A stretch of 18,923 nucleotides of DNA from JAAYFT01 sp041655755 (GCA_041655755.1 JBBAEY010000044.1:1-18923); one strand, 5' to 3'. Shown: positions 1 through 7,918, counted from the stretch's first letter. The notes: a model not told the origin generated them from the letters alone. Program-made: numbers and translations.

Positions 1-1141
1 AAGGGGCAACATAGCCATTGGCCATGTGAGATATGCAACAGTTGGAGATGCGACTACAGTAAATGCCCAGCCCTTGGTCGTAGGTTATAAGAAGGGGGCC
101 TTGGCCCTGGCCCACGATGGGGCTATTGTAAACTTTGCAAGCCTAAGGGATGAACTAGAGGACAATGGAGCCATATTTCAGTCCCAATTGGATACTGAGG
201 TCATAGCAAATCTAATAGCCAAATACCATAGGGACAATATCGAAGATGCAATAATCAGGACCCTAGCCAGCATAGAGGGAAGCTATGGGCTGGTTATGAT
301 GACGACAGAAGGCCTCATAGGGGCAAGGGACCCCCATGGAGTCAGGCCTCTGGCCCTGGGAAGATATGGGGAAGACTATATATTGGCTTCAGAAACCTGT
401 GCCTTTGACACCATAGGTGCAGAATTTATCAGGGAAATAGATCCCGGGGAAGTTGTAATCATCAACGATAGGGGCCTGAAATCCATAAACGTAAATAAGG
501 GAAAAAAGAAGCTCTGCCTTTTTGAAATAATCTACTTTGCCAGGCCAGACAGCAAATTAGACGACAAGAGCCTGTATTTGGCTAGGATTGAGGCGGGGAA
601 GGAATTGGCGAGGGAGGCTCCAGCAAATGGAGATATAGTCATAGGAGCTCCTGATTCAGGCACCATACCAGCCATAGGCTATGCAGAACAGTCTAAAATC
701 CCCTATGCAGAGGGGCTCATAAAAAACAGGTATGTTGGCAGGACCTTTATAGAGCCTACAGAGGAATTAAGGGAGCAGGGAGTCAAGATAAAGCTCAATG
801 TCCTAAAGGAAAATGTAGAGGGAAAGAAGGTAATCCTAGTTGACGACTCCATAGTCAGGGGAACTACCATAAAGAGGACCGTTGAAATGATTAAAAATGC
901 AGGGGCCAAGGAAATTCACGTCAGGATATCTTCGCCTCCAGTGCTCCACTCCTGTCACCTGGGTATGGATACTCCAGATGGAGAAAAGCTAATTGCAAAT
1001 CAAATGTCAGTGGAGGAAATAAGAGAATTAATCGGGGCAGACAGCTTAGAATACTTGTCCCTTGACGGAATATTGAGGGCAGCAGGTGGAGCAGGCTACT
1101 GCACAGGATGTCTAAATGGGAATTATCCCATTGGCAAGTGA
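1..1141 (+). CDS. purF: Amidophosphoribosyltransferase, 5' end cut off by window edge
   Basis: Makes 5-phosphoribosylamine from PRPP and glutamine, the first committed step of purine synthesis. The frame is already open at base 2, and the residues before the GTG at 26 (RGNIAIGH) continue the family motif GHVRYxTxG, so that GTG is internal. The N-terminal catalytic Cys lies upstream of the window. Counting from the codon at 26: glutaminase-domain motifs at 1-6 and HDG at 30-32, then the PRPP-binding loop VILVDDSIVRGTT at 269-281. Cys164, Cys310, Cys359 and Cys362 match the four [4Fe-4S] ligands of the B. subtilis-type enzyme, so this is probably the iron-sulfur form. The HDG motif has Asp where I expect the oxyanion-hole Asn (HNG). 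The gene leads directly into purM; its promoter is not in the window. Family assignment is secure. Confidence 0.97.
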   Translation, partial: RGNIAIGHVRYATVGDATTVNAQPLVVGYKKGALALAHDGAIVNFASLRDELEDNGAIFQSQLDTEVIANLIAKYHRDNIEDAIIRTLASIEGSYGLVMMTTEGLIGARDPHGVRPLALGRYGEDYILASETCAFDTIGAEFIREIDPGEVVIINDRGLKSINVNKGKKKLCLFEIIYFARPDSKLDDKSLYLARIEAGKELAREAPANGDIVIGAPDSGTIPAIGYAEQSKIPYAEGLIKNRYVGRTFIEPTEELREQGVKIKLNVLKENVEGKKVILVDDSIVRGTTIKRTVEMIKNAGAKEIHVRISSPPVLHSCHLGMDTPDGEKLIANQMSVEEIRELIGADSLEYLSLDGILRAAGGAGYCTGCLNGNYPIGK

Positions 1142-1142
1142 A

Positions 1143-1149
1143 AGGAGAG
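1143..1149 (+). promoter_or_regulatory. Ribosome binding site that fixes the purM start
   Basis: AGGAGAG lies six bases before the TTG at 1156. The in-frame ATG at 1108 has no comparable site and lies inside purF, so the TTG is the better start. Confidence 0.75.
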
Positions 1150-1155
1150 AGGAAA

Positions 1156-2190
1156 TTGAGCCTAAATTACAAGGAGGCTGGGGTAGATAAGGAAGAAGGA
1201 TACAAGCAGGTTCAGCTGATAAAGGACATGGTTAAAAGGACCCATGGTCCCCAGGTCCTGTCGGATATAGGGGGATTTGCAGGTCTTTTTCAACTAGATA
1301 CAAAATCCTACAAGGAGCCAGTGCTAGTCTCTGGGACAGACGGCGTAGGTACAAAGCTAAAGCTAGCCTTTATGATGGACAAACACAATAGCATTGGAGA
1401 GGACTGCGTTGCCATGTGTGTAAACGATATACTCTGGCAGGGGGCTAGGCCCCTATTCTTTCTAGACTATATAGCCACGGGAAAACTAGTAGCCGAAAAG
1501 ATGGCCAGCATAGTAGAGGGGGTAGTCAGCGGCTGTCAAAAGGCTGCTTGTGCCCTTATAGGGGGAGAGACAGCGGAGATGCCAGGCTTTTATGGCCATG
1601 ACGAATACGACCTGGCTGGCTTTGCCCTAGGCATAGTAGATAAGGGTAAGATAATAGACGGTTCTGCCATTGAAGAAGGGGACCATATAATCGGATTGCC
1701 CTCTTCTGGACTTCACAGCAATGGCTATTCCTTAGTGAGAAAGATAGTTTTTGAAAAGATGAAAATGGAAGTAGATCACTATGTAGAGGAGCTGGGCAAG
1801 AGCATTGGGGAGGAACTATTGACTCCTACAAGAATATACACCAGGCCCATATATGACCTAGTAGAGCGATTTGCCATCAAGGGCCTAATCCACATAACAG
1901 GGGGCGGCTTCTATGAGAATATTCCCAGGATAATTCCCAAGGGGCTAACAGCCCATATAAACACTGCCAAGATAGATACTCCGGTCATATTTGACTTGCT
2001 GCAAGAGTGGGGAAATATCGAAAGAGAAGAAATGTATGGGACATTTAACATGGGCATAGGCATGGTTATAGTGGTAGGCAAGGATGAATTTCATAGGCTT
2101 GTCAACTATTTAGGAGAGCTGGGGGAGGAATTTGTAGTCCTAGGCCAGGTAGAAAAGGGCGATGAAGGAGTAGTCCTATGGCACCAATAA
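1156..2190 (+). CDS. purM: Phosphoribosylformylglycinamidine cyclo-ligase (AIR synthetase)
   Basis: Closes the imidazole ring: ATP-dependent conversion of FGAM to AIR, the fifth step of purine synthesis, in the cytoplasm. I start it at TTG 1156 because a good ribosome site precedes it and the protein then begins MSLNYKEAGVD, matching the usual N-terminus and length (344 residues). An ATG at 1108 would add 16 unconserved residues and overlap purF by 34 bases. PurM/PurL superfamily motifs are clear: DGVGTK (62-67), GGETAEMPG (136-144), GLPSSGLHSNGYSL, and HITGGGFYENIPR near the C-terminal third. Its last 13 bases overlap the purN start, which implies translational coupling. Nothing is missing compared with the family. 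Confidence 0.97.
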   Translation: MSLNYKEAGVDKEEGYKQVQLIKDMVKRTHGPQVLSDIGGFAGLFQLDTKSYKEPVLVSGTDGVGTKLKLAFMMDKHNSIGEDCVAMCVNDILWQGARPLFFLDYIATGKLVAEKMASIVEGVVSGCQKAACALIGGETAEMPGFYGHDEYDLAGFALGIVDKGKIIDGSAIEEGDHIIGLPSSGLHSNGYSLVRKIVFEKMKMEVDHYVEELGKSIGEELLTPTRIYTRPIYDLVERFAIKGLIHITGGGFYENIPRIIPKGLTAHINTAKIDTPVIFDLLQEWGNIEREEMYGTFNMGIGMVIVVGKDEFHRLVNYLGELGEEFVVLGQVEKGDEGVVLWHQ

Positions 2191-2828
2191 AAATCGGGCT
2201 GCTTATTTCCGGCAGCGGAACTAATTTACAGGCCATCATGGACAATATCCAAGGTGGACATATAAATGCAAGAATAGAGCTCATCATATCTAACAAAAAA
2301 GATGCCTATGGACTGGAAAGGGGACGAAGGGCAGGTATTACCAGCCTATATATAGATAGGGCCTCCTTTAAGGACGAGGAAGAATACAATCTAAGTCTCA
2401 TAAGGGAATTCAAGGCAAGGAAGGTAGACCTAATAGTATTGGCAGGTTACCTAAGGGCCTTATCCAAGGACTTCATAGCTGAGTACAGGGACAAGATAAT
2501 AAATATTCACCCCTCCCTCATTCCTAGTTTTTCAGGTAAGGGCTATTATGGACAAAGGGTACATGAAGAAGTACTAAGATATGGGGTTAAAATAAGTGGA
2601 GCCACAGTTCATTTCGTAGATGAGGGCATGGATACAGGCCCCATTATTTTACAGGAGCCAGTCCATGTAAGGGATGAGGACACCATAGAAAGCCTGAGAG
2701 AAAGGGTCCTGGCAGTGGAACATAGAATTTTATCTCAGGCCATAAAACTCTACTGTGACAATAGATTAGAAATAGTAGGGAGAAAGGTTATTGTGAAAGG
2801 AGAAGGCGATGAAAAGGGCATTGATTAG
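2178..2828 (+). CDS. purN: Phosphoribosylglycinamide formyltransferase
   Basis: Transfers a formyl group from 10-formyl-THF to GAR, giving FGAR, the third step of purine synthesis. The 216-residue protein has the phosphate-binding loop SGSGTN at 11-16 and the catalytic triad: Asn109 and His111 in INIHPSL, and Asp152 in DEGMDTGP, equivalent by motif to Asn106, His108 and Asp144 of E. coli. The ATG at 2178 follows AAGGAG at 2165-2170 and overlaps the end of purM by 13 bases. The substrate loop reads PSFSGKGYYGQ rather than the E. coli PKYPGLHTHRQ; I believe this is common in clostridia. Its formyl donor is the product of the fhs enzyme encoded downstream. Confidence 0.96.
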   Translation: MAPIKIGLLISGSGTNLQAIMDNIQGGHINARIELIISNKKDAYGLERGRRAGITSLYIDRASFKDEEEYNLSLIREFKARKVDLIVLAGYLRALSKDFIAEYRDKIINIHPSLIPSFSGKGYYGQRVHEEVLRYGVKISGATVHFVDEGMDTGPIILQEPVHVRDEDTIESLRERVLAVEHRILSQAIKLYCDNRLEIVGRKVIVKGEGDEKGID

Positions 2829-4341
2829 CGTATATAAGAAAGACGGTATAGTGGAATTTGCTGTCCAGCTTATTCAATTGGGCTGGGAAATAATTTCAAC
2901 AGGCGGGACATATAGACTGCTCAAGGAGTCAGGACTAAAGGTCCTGGAAGTTGAGGATATTACAAGGTTTCCAGAAATATTAGATGGAAGGGTAAAGACT
3001 TTAAACCCCTATATCCACGGTGGCCTACTATATAATAGGGCCGATAGATCCCATGTCCAGACCATAGAAAAAATGGGCATAGGGCCTATAGATATGGTGG
3101 TTAACAACCTCTATCCCTTTGAGGACACCCTTGAAAAGCCAAATGTTAAACACGGTGAAATCATAGAAAATATAGATATAGGCGGTCCTTCCATGATTAG
3201 GGCTGCAGCCAAGAATTACGAGGGAGTCACAGTGATTGTCGACCCTAGGGACTACGATTTAGTCTTGGGAGAACTCAAAAGCAGGGGAGAAACTGAACTT
3301 TCCACCAGAAGGTATTTGGCTAGGAAGGTCTTTAACCATACGGCCTACTATGACGCCCTAATATCCAATTATTTTAATCAAATAGAGGGTGAAAATTTCC
3401 CAGACCAATTGACCCTTGCCTATAAGTCCAAGGAAGAGCTAAGATACGGGGAAAACCCCCATCAGCTTGCCGCATTTTACAAGGAAGCTGGCAGGGGAGA
3501 AGGCAGCTTAAAGGGAGCAAAACAGCTTCACGGGAAGGCCCTTTCCTTTAACAACATCAACGACACAAGCGGGGCTATAATGGCCTTAAAGGAATACGAG
3601 GAAGCCACAGTGGTTGCAGTAAAACATGCTAACCCATGTGGTATAGGCAGTGGGGACAGCTTGAAGGAGGCATATGTAAAGGCCTATGAGGCTGACAAGG
3701 TATCTATCTTCGGCGGTATCATAGCTGCTAATAGGGAAATAGATGAGGAAGTAGCCAAGAAGATAAATGAAATATTTATTGAAATAGTAGTGGCACCTTC
3801 CTATAGTAAAAAGGCCCTGGATATACTTATGGAGAAAAAGGACATTAGGATTTTGGCATTAGAGGATATAGGCGTGAAAGACCATAGGGCACTTGATATA
3901 AAGAAGGTAGCCGGTGGGATATTGATACAGGGTGGAGACCATATTTTACTAGGAGAAGACTATGAGATAGTGACAAAAAAAGAGCCAAGCGAAGAGGAAA
4001 TTCAGGATTTAATATTTGCCTGGAAGGCAGTCAAGTCGGTGAAATCCAATGGAGTTGTCCTAGCAAAGAACAAGGCCAGTATAGGAATAGGCCAAGGAGA
4101 GGTAAATAGGGTATGGGCCGTGGAAAACGCCATAAGTAGGGCAGGTAGCAGGGTGAAGGGTGCAGTACTGGCCTCTGACGGTTTCTTCCCCTTTAAGGAC
4201 TCCATAGAATTGCTTGCAAGGGCAGGAGTGAGTGCTATTATCCAGCCCGGTGGTTCCAAAAGGGATGGGGAGGTCATAGAGGAGGCAGACAGAAACAATA
4301 TTTCCATGATATTTACGGGAGTAAGACACTTTAAACACTGA
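2809..4341 (+). CDS. purH: Bifunctional AICAR formyltransferase / IMP cyclohydrolase
   Basis: Catalyses the last two steps to IMP: formylation of AICAR with 10-formyl-THF, then ring closure. The N-terminal MGS-like cyclohydrolase domain (about 1-195) shows STGGTYRLLKE, GRVKTLNPYIHGG and ENIDIGGPSMIRAAAKN. The transformylase domain (about 200-510) shows RYGENPHQ, the catalytic Lys272-His273 in VKHANPCGIG, KSNGVVLA, and the C-terminal SDGFFPF, QPGGSKRD and FTGVRHFKH. Length (510) is normal. The start at 2809 sits six bases after AAAGGAG (2796-2802) and lies 20 bases inside purN, so the two are probably translationally coupled. The C-terminus ends in the canonical RHFKH, so the gene is intact. 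Confidence 0.97.
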   Translation: MKRALISVYKKDGIVEFAVQLIQLGWEIISTGGTYRLLKESGLKVLEVEDITRFPEILDGRVKTLNPYIHGGLLYNRADRSHVQTIEKMGIGPIDMVVNNLYPFEDTLEKPNVKHGEIIENIDIGGPSMIRAAAKNYEGVTVIVDPRDYDLVLGELKSRGETELSTRRYLARKVFNHTAYYDALISNYFNQIEGENFPDQLTLAYKSKEELRYGENPHQLAAFYKEAGRGEGSLKGAKQLHGKALSFNNINDTSGAIMALKEYEEATVVAVKHANPCGIGSGDSLKEAYVKAYEADKVSIFGGIIAANREIDEEVAKKINEIFIEIVVAPSYSKKALDILMEKKDIRILALEDIGVKDHRALDIKKVAGGILIQGGDHILLGEDYEIVTKKEPSEEEIQDLIFAWKAVKSVKSNGVVLAKNKASIGIGQGEVNRVWAVENAISRAGSRVKGAVLASDGFFPFKDSIELLARAGVSAIIQPGGSKRDGEVIEEADRNNISMIFTGVRHFKH

Positions 4342-4356
4342 TGCTGGAGGGATAAG

Positions 4357-5613
4357 ATGAAAATACTAGTAATAGGAAGCGGGGGAAGGGAACATGCCCT
4401 TTGCTGGAAGATAAGTCAAAGTCCAAAGGTCAAGAAGATATACTGTGCGCCTGGGAATGGGGGGACCAGGGAAGTTGGGGAAAACATAGCCATAGAGGCT
4501 GATGATATAGATGGCCTCTTGGCCTTTGCCCTAGAAAACAAGATTGATATGACAGTAGTGGGGCCTGAGCTCCCCCTAGTAATGGGAATTGTAGATAGAT
4601 TTCAAGAAAAGGGGCTTAGGATATTTGGAGCCGACAAGAAATCTGCTCAATTAGAAGGGAGCAAGGACTTTTCCAAGGCCTTTATGGAAAAATACAATAT
4701 AGCTACAGCCGGGTATGAAACCTATACGGAATTGGATGAGGCAATTCAGGGCTTAAAAGGGTTTTCCTACCCCCTAGTAATCAAGGCAGATGGCCTCTGT
4801 GGGGGTAAGGGGGTAGTTATCTGCGAGGATGAAAATGAGGCTAGGGGGGCCTTGGTAGATATACTAGATAAGAGGATATTTGGAGATGGGGGGAGGAAGG
4901 TCGTCATAGAGGAGTATCTAGACGGAGTAGAGGCATCTCTCCTATGCTTTGTATCAAATGGCAGGCTAATCCCCATGGAATCCGCCAAGGACTATAAAAA
5001 AATCTATGAGGGCGATAAGGGTCCCAACACTGGAGGGGTAGGCTGTTATTCTCCCAGTCCCCTATTCACAAATGAATTGGTAGACGAAATCAAGAAGCTA
5101 TTGAAAAAAATAGAGACTGGCCTTTTGGAAGAAAAGATGGACTTTTGCGGCATACTCTTTATTGGGCTCATGATTGTCAAGGGTGAAGCAAAGCTACTGG
5201 AATTTAATGTAAGATTTGGAGACCCGGAAACAGAGGTATTGCTGCCTAGACTTGAATCGGATCTAGTAAGCTTATTGGAGAAAGCCATAGATGGGACACT
5301 GTTAGAATCAGATCTAGGCTGGAAGGAGGAGGCCTGCCTTACGGTTATCGCTACATCTGATGGTTATCCAGCTGACTATAGGAAGGGTTTTGAAATCTTA
5401 GGCCTGGATGATTTAGACAAAGATATTATTTTATTTCACAATGGGACTAAATATCTAGATGGGAAGATATTGACAGATGGGGGCAGAGTTTTATCTTTTA
5501 CGGCCCTAGGCAAAGACATCGCTGACGCTGGGGAAAGGGTATATTCCAATATAGGCAGCATTAATTTTAAGGGAATGAATTTTAGAAAAGATATTGGCAA
5601 AACTATAATCTAA
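4357..5613 (+). CDS. purD: Phosphoribosylamine-glycine ligase (GAR synthetase)
   Basis: ATP-grasp ligase that joins glycine to phosphoribosylamine, the second step of purine synthesis. Visible signatures are the N-terminal nucleotide-like fold IGSGGREHAL (6-15), VVGPELPLV, the ATP-binding IKADGLCGGKGVV (141-153), EEYLDGVEAS, NTGGVGCYSP and the metal/ATP site EFNVRFGDPE (281-290). At 418 residues it has the family's normal length. It is the last gene of the operon: 15 bases after purH, with GGAGG at 4346-4350 as ribosome site, and followed 16 bases after its stop by an intrinsic terminator. The substrate phosphoribosylamine is unstable, which fits co-expression with purF. Confidence 0.97.
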   Translation: MKILVIGSGGREHALCWKISQSPKVKKIYCAPGNGGTREVGENIAIEADDIDGLLAFALENKIDMTVVGPELPLVMGIVDRFQEKGLRIFGADKKSAQLEGSKDFSKAFMEKYNIATAGYETYTELDEAIQGLKGFSYPLVIKADGLCGGKGVVICEDENEARGALVDILDKRIFGDGGRKVVIEEYLDGVEASLLCFVSNGRLIPMESAKDYKKIYEGDKGPNTGGVGCYSPSPLFTNELVDEIKKLLKKIETGLLEEKMDFCGILFIGLMIVKGEAKLLEFNVRFGDPETEVLLPRLESDLVSLLEKAIDGTLLESDLGWKEEACLTVIATSDGYPADYRKGFEILGLDDLDKDIILFHNGTKYLDGKILTDGGRVLSFTALGKDIADAGERVYSNIGSINFKGMNFRKDIGKTII

Positions 5614-5629
5614 CATATATAATATAAAT

Positions 5630-5653
5630 AGCAGGATAAAACCTGCTTTTTTT
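5630..5653 (+). terminator. Intrinsic terminator closing the purine operon
   Basis: AGCAGG (5630-5635) pairs with CCTGCT (5642-5647) around a six-base loop and runs into seven Ts. It lies just after the purD stop, separating the purine operon from fhs. Confidence 0.9.
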
Positions 5654-5684
5654 GTCGGAAAGCACTTCCAATTTTGTCACGTTC

Positions 5685-5693
5685 TGTTATAAT
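5685..5693 (+). promoter_or_regulatory. Extended -10 promoter for fhs
   Basis: TGTTATAAT contains a perfect TATAAT at 5688-5693 preceded by the TG of an extended -10 element. The best -35 candidate is poor (TTCCAA at 5666-5671, 16-base spacer), as is usual for extended -10 promoters. Transcription would start near 5700 and give a leader of about 120 bases. The site lies after the purD terminator, so fhs has its own transcription unit. Confidence 0.65.
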
Positions 5694-5713
5694 ACTATAT
5701 AGTTAAGAAGATA

Positions 5714-5736
5714 TTGCTTTAGCGTATGACAAGCAA
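5714..5736 (+). other. Small hairpin in the fhs leader, function unknown
   Basis: TTGCTT (5714-5719) and AAGCAA (5731-5736) form a six-base inverted repeat with an 11-base loop, near the start of the predicted fhs transcript. It could be a 5' stabilising hairpin or part of a larger fold. I do not recognise a known riboswitch consensus in the rest of the leader (5700-5822). Confidence 0.35.
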
Positions 5737-5822
5737 ATAACAAACTCCTGTGCTAGAGATAGGAAAAACGGGTATAAATAAATTTAAGTATAATATAAAA
5801 TCAGAACAAGGGAGGAATTTGT

Positions 5823-7493
5823 ATGAAAACAGATGTTCAAATAGCTCAAGAAGCTAAGATGTTACCTATTTCGGAGGTGGCTGCGAAACTAGGGATTAAT
5901 GAGGATAAACTAGTTCATTATGGAAAATATAAGGCAAAGGTATCCTTAGACGTCCTAGAAGAATTAAAGGATAAGCCAGATGGAAAGCTTGTATTAGTTA
6001 CAGCAATTAACCCAACACCAGCAGGTGAAGGTAAGACTACTACAAATATTGGTCTATCCATGGGATTAAACAAAATAGGTAAATCTGCAATAACTACCCT
6101 GAGGGAACCCTCACTTGGGCCTAGTTTTGGGGTAAAGGGTGGCGCTGCTGGAGGAGGATATTCTCAAGTAGTACCAATGGAAGATATAAACCTTCACTTC
6201 ACAGGGGACTTCCATGCCATAACTACTTCACATAATCTGATAGCTGCCTTATTAGATAACCATATCCATAGGGGCAATGAATTAAATATCGACCCAAGAA
6301 GAGTAGTGTGGAAAAGGGTAATGGATATGAACGACAGGGCCCTGAGAAATGTAGTCGTTGGTCTTGGCGGGAAATCCGAAGGAGTGCCTAGGGAAGATGG
6401 ATTTGATATAACAGTTGCATCAGAAATAATGGCTATATTCTGTTTGGCCAAAGATTTAGAAGACTTAAAAGAAAGAGTTGGGAATATCATAGTAGCCTAT
6501 ACATTTGATGGAGAACCCGTATTTGTAAGGGACTTAAATGCCCATGGAGCAGTAGCTGTAATCATGAAAGATGCAATATATCCCAACCTTGTTCAAACAT
6601 TAGAAAATACACCAGCCTTCATTCATGGAGGGCCATTTGCAAACATTGCCCACGGCAGTAACTCAATCCTGGCAACAAAGATGGCGTTGAAACTGGCCGA
6701 CTATACAGTAACTGAAGGTGGATTCGGTGCAGACCTAGGTGCTGAAAAGTTCTTCAATATTACATCAAGATTTGGAGAGTTTAAGCCAGATGCAGCAGTA
6801 ATAGTAGCCACAGTTAGGGCATTAAAACACAATGGTGGAGTTAAAAAAGATGAATTAGGAGTAGAAAACCTAGATGCCTTGGCAAAGGGTTTTGCAAACC
6901 TAGAAAAACACATTGAAAATGTAAATAAATTTGGAGTACCAGCCGTTGTAGCCTTCAATAAATTCCCAACAGATACCGATGCAGAGTTGGAATTTGTACT
7001 TGAAAAGAGTAGGGCAATGGGAGCAGAAGCTGTTGTTTCAGAAGTATGGGCAAAAGGTGGAGATGGCGGAGTAGAGTTAGCAGAGGCTGTTGTAAAGGTA
7101 TGCGAAACTAAAGAATCCGAATATGCACCACTTTATGCTGTTGAAGAATCTATAAAAGAAAAGATTGAAACAATAGCTATGGAAGTTTACGGAGCAGATG
7201 GAGTTGACTATACAAAGGCTTGTGAAAAGCAAATCGCCTTGATTGAAAAACTTGGCCTTGACAAGATGGCAATCTGTATGGCTAAGACACAATATTCCTT
7301 GTCAGATGATCCAACTATGCTTGGTAGACCGACAGGATTTAGGGTTACAGTAAGAGATATTAGGATATCCAAAGGTGCAGGCTTCTTAGTTGCCTTGACT
7401 GGAGATATCATGACTATGCCTGGACTACCAAAGGTTCCTGCTGCAAACAAAATTGACATATTACCTGATGGGGAAATAGTAGGACTATTCTAA
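5823..7493 (+). CDS. fhs: Formate-tetrahydrofolate ligase
   Basis: ATP-dependent activation of formate to 10-formyl-THF in the cytoplasm. This supplies PurN and PurH and, in acetogens and purine or amino acid fermenters, the methyl branch of one-carbon metabolism. The 556-residue protein has full family length. Motifs: P-loop PTPAGEGKTT (64-73), REPSLGPSFGVKGGAAGGG (94-112), the family signature VPMEDINLHFTGDFHAI (117-133), and NPTMLGRPTGF-like DDPTMLGRPTGF followed by a C-terminal GLPKVPAANKIDI. GGGAGG at 5810-5815 precedes the ATG by seven bases. It appears monocistronic, with its own promoter upstream and a strong hairpin over its stop codon. By eye its codons contain fewer AGG, GGG and GGC than the purine genes, which fits a highly expressed gene. 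Confidence 0.97.
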   Translation: MKTDVQIAQEAKMLPISEVAAKLGINEDKLVHYGKYKAKVSLDVLEELKDKPDGKLVLVTAINPTPAGEGKTTTNIGLSMGLNKIGKSAITTLREPSLGPSFGVKGGAAGGGYSQVVPMEDINLHFTGDFHAITTSHNLIAALLDNHIHRGNELNIDPRRVVWKRVMDMNDRALRNVVVGLGGKSEGVPREDGFDITVASEIMAIFCLAKDLEDLKERVGNIIVAYTFDGEPVFVRDLNAHGAVAVIMKDAIYPNLVQTLENTPAFIHGGPFANIAHGSNSILATKMALKLADYTVTEGGFGADLGAEKFFNITSRFGEFKPDAAVIVATVRALKHNGGVKKDELGVENLDALAKGFANLEKHIENVNKFGVPAVVAFNKFPTDTDAELEFVLEKSRAMGAEAVVSEVWAKGGDGGVELAEAVVKVCETKESEYAPLYAVEESIKEKIETIAMEVYGADGVDYTKACEKQIALIEKLGLDKMAICMAKTQYSLSDDPTMLGRPTGFRVTVRDIRISKGAGFLVALTGDIMTMPGLPKVPAANKIDILPDGEIVGLF

Positions 7494-7522
7494 ATAATAG
7501 CTGGGGATACCCAGCTATTATT
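7493..7522 (+). terminator. Hairpin overlapping the fhs stop, probable terminator
   Basis: A 13-bp perfect stem (7493-7505 with 7510-7522) with a GATA loop begins at the last base of the fhs stop codon. The 3' arm ends ATTATT rather than in a clean T-run, so termination may be partial. It may also protect the mRNA 3' end. Confidence 0.7.
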
Positions 7523-7570
7523 ATCAACATTTACTTGCGCACTTTAATATACAAATGCAAAATAAACTAT

Positions 7571-7577
7571 AAGGAGG
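7571..7577 (+). promoter_or_regulatory. Ribosome binding site that fixes the yerC start
   Basis: AAGGAGG lies five bases before the ATG at 7583. The frame is open back to a TTG at 7535, but that codon lacks a ribosome site and the extra 16 residues do not look conserved. Confidence 0.8.
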
Positions 7578-7582
7578 ATAAA

Positions 7583-7882
7583 ATGGAATTCAATTCGAAA
7601 ATTAAATCGGAACAGGTAGATAGATTTTTTGAAGCTGTTTTAACCTTGGATAATATGGAGGAGTGTTACAGATTTTTTGAGGACATTTGTACCATAAAGG
7701 AAATACAATCTATTGCCCAAAGACTTGAGGTTGCCAAATTACTGAAGGCTAACAAAACTTACAATGAGATAGAGGCAGAAACTGGCGCAAGTACTGCAAC
7801 TATAAGTAGGATAAATAGATCATTAAATTACGGAGCCGAAGGCTATAACCTGGTTTTAAAGAAGTTGGGAATAATAGAGTAA
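7583..7882 (+). CDS. yerC: YerC/YecD-family TrpR-like DNA-binding protein
   Basis: Small cytoplasmic protein of 99 residues in the TrpR-related YerC/YecD family, presumed DNA-binding; I know of no firmly established ligand or regulon. The TrpR-like core is visible: DICTIKEIQSIAQRLEVAKLL (35-55), then a helix-turn-helix at about 56-83 reading KTYNEIEAETGASTATISR, followed by LNYGAEGY. The start is set by AAGGAGG at 7571-7577. In B. subtilis I recall yerC lying between purD and pcrA-ligA, the same relative place as here. A nine-base inverted repeat starts at its stop codon, and the HD-GYP gene follows after 36 bases, so the two could be co-transcribed with attenuation between them. No convincing promoter is visible in 7523-7570. 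Confidence 0.9.
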   Translation: MEFNSKIKSEQVDRFFEAVLTLDNMEECYRFFEDICTIKEIQSIAQRLEVAKLLKANKTYNEIEAETGASTATISRINRSLNYGAEGYNLVLKKLGIIE

Positions 7883-7905
7883 AAAGAGAAACAGTATTCT
7901 CTTTT
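7882..7905 (+). other. Inverted repeat between yerC and the HD-GYP gene, possible attenuator
   Basis: AAAAGAGAA (7882-7890) pairs with TTCTCTTTT (7897-7905) across a six-base loop. The 5' arm begins at the last base of the yerC stop and the 3' arm ends directly before the next gene's AGGGGG ribosome site. A U-rich 3' arm with no T-run beyond the stem suggests a weak or regulated terminator, or a translational control hairpin. Confidence 0.5.
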
Positions 7906-7918
7906 AGGGGGACTAGAA

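Noticed and set aside
1108..1155. Upstream ATG for purM at 1108
   Set aside because: It would add 16 unconserved residues; the TTG at 1156 has a proper ribosome site and gives the family N-terminus.
4002..4338. Two overlapping minus-strand open frames inside purH
   Set aside because: Both are opposite conserved transformylase motifs and have no family resemblance.
5674..5679. TTGTCA as a -35 box for fhs
   Set aside because: Only eight bases separate it from the TATAAT, far from the needed 16-18.
5789..5794. A second TATAAT close to the fhs start
   Set aside because: No usable -35 or extended -10 TG precedes it; AT-rich DNA yields such hexamers by chance.
5700..5822. ZTP or THF riboswitch upstream of fhs
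   Set aside because: Neither the CCGCCUGGGC-type ZTP core nor the paired THF riboswitch consensus can be found in the leader.
7523..7570. Promoter for yerC
   Set aside because: The best match is TTGCGC with CAAAAT 17 bases later, with too few consensus bases to call.
7535..7582. Upstream TTG start for yerC at 7535
   Set aside because: No ribosome site, and the extension is unlike the family; the ATG at 7583 follows a near-perfect AAGGAGG.
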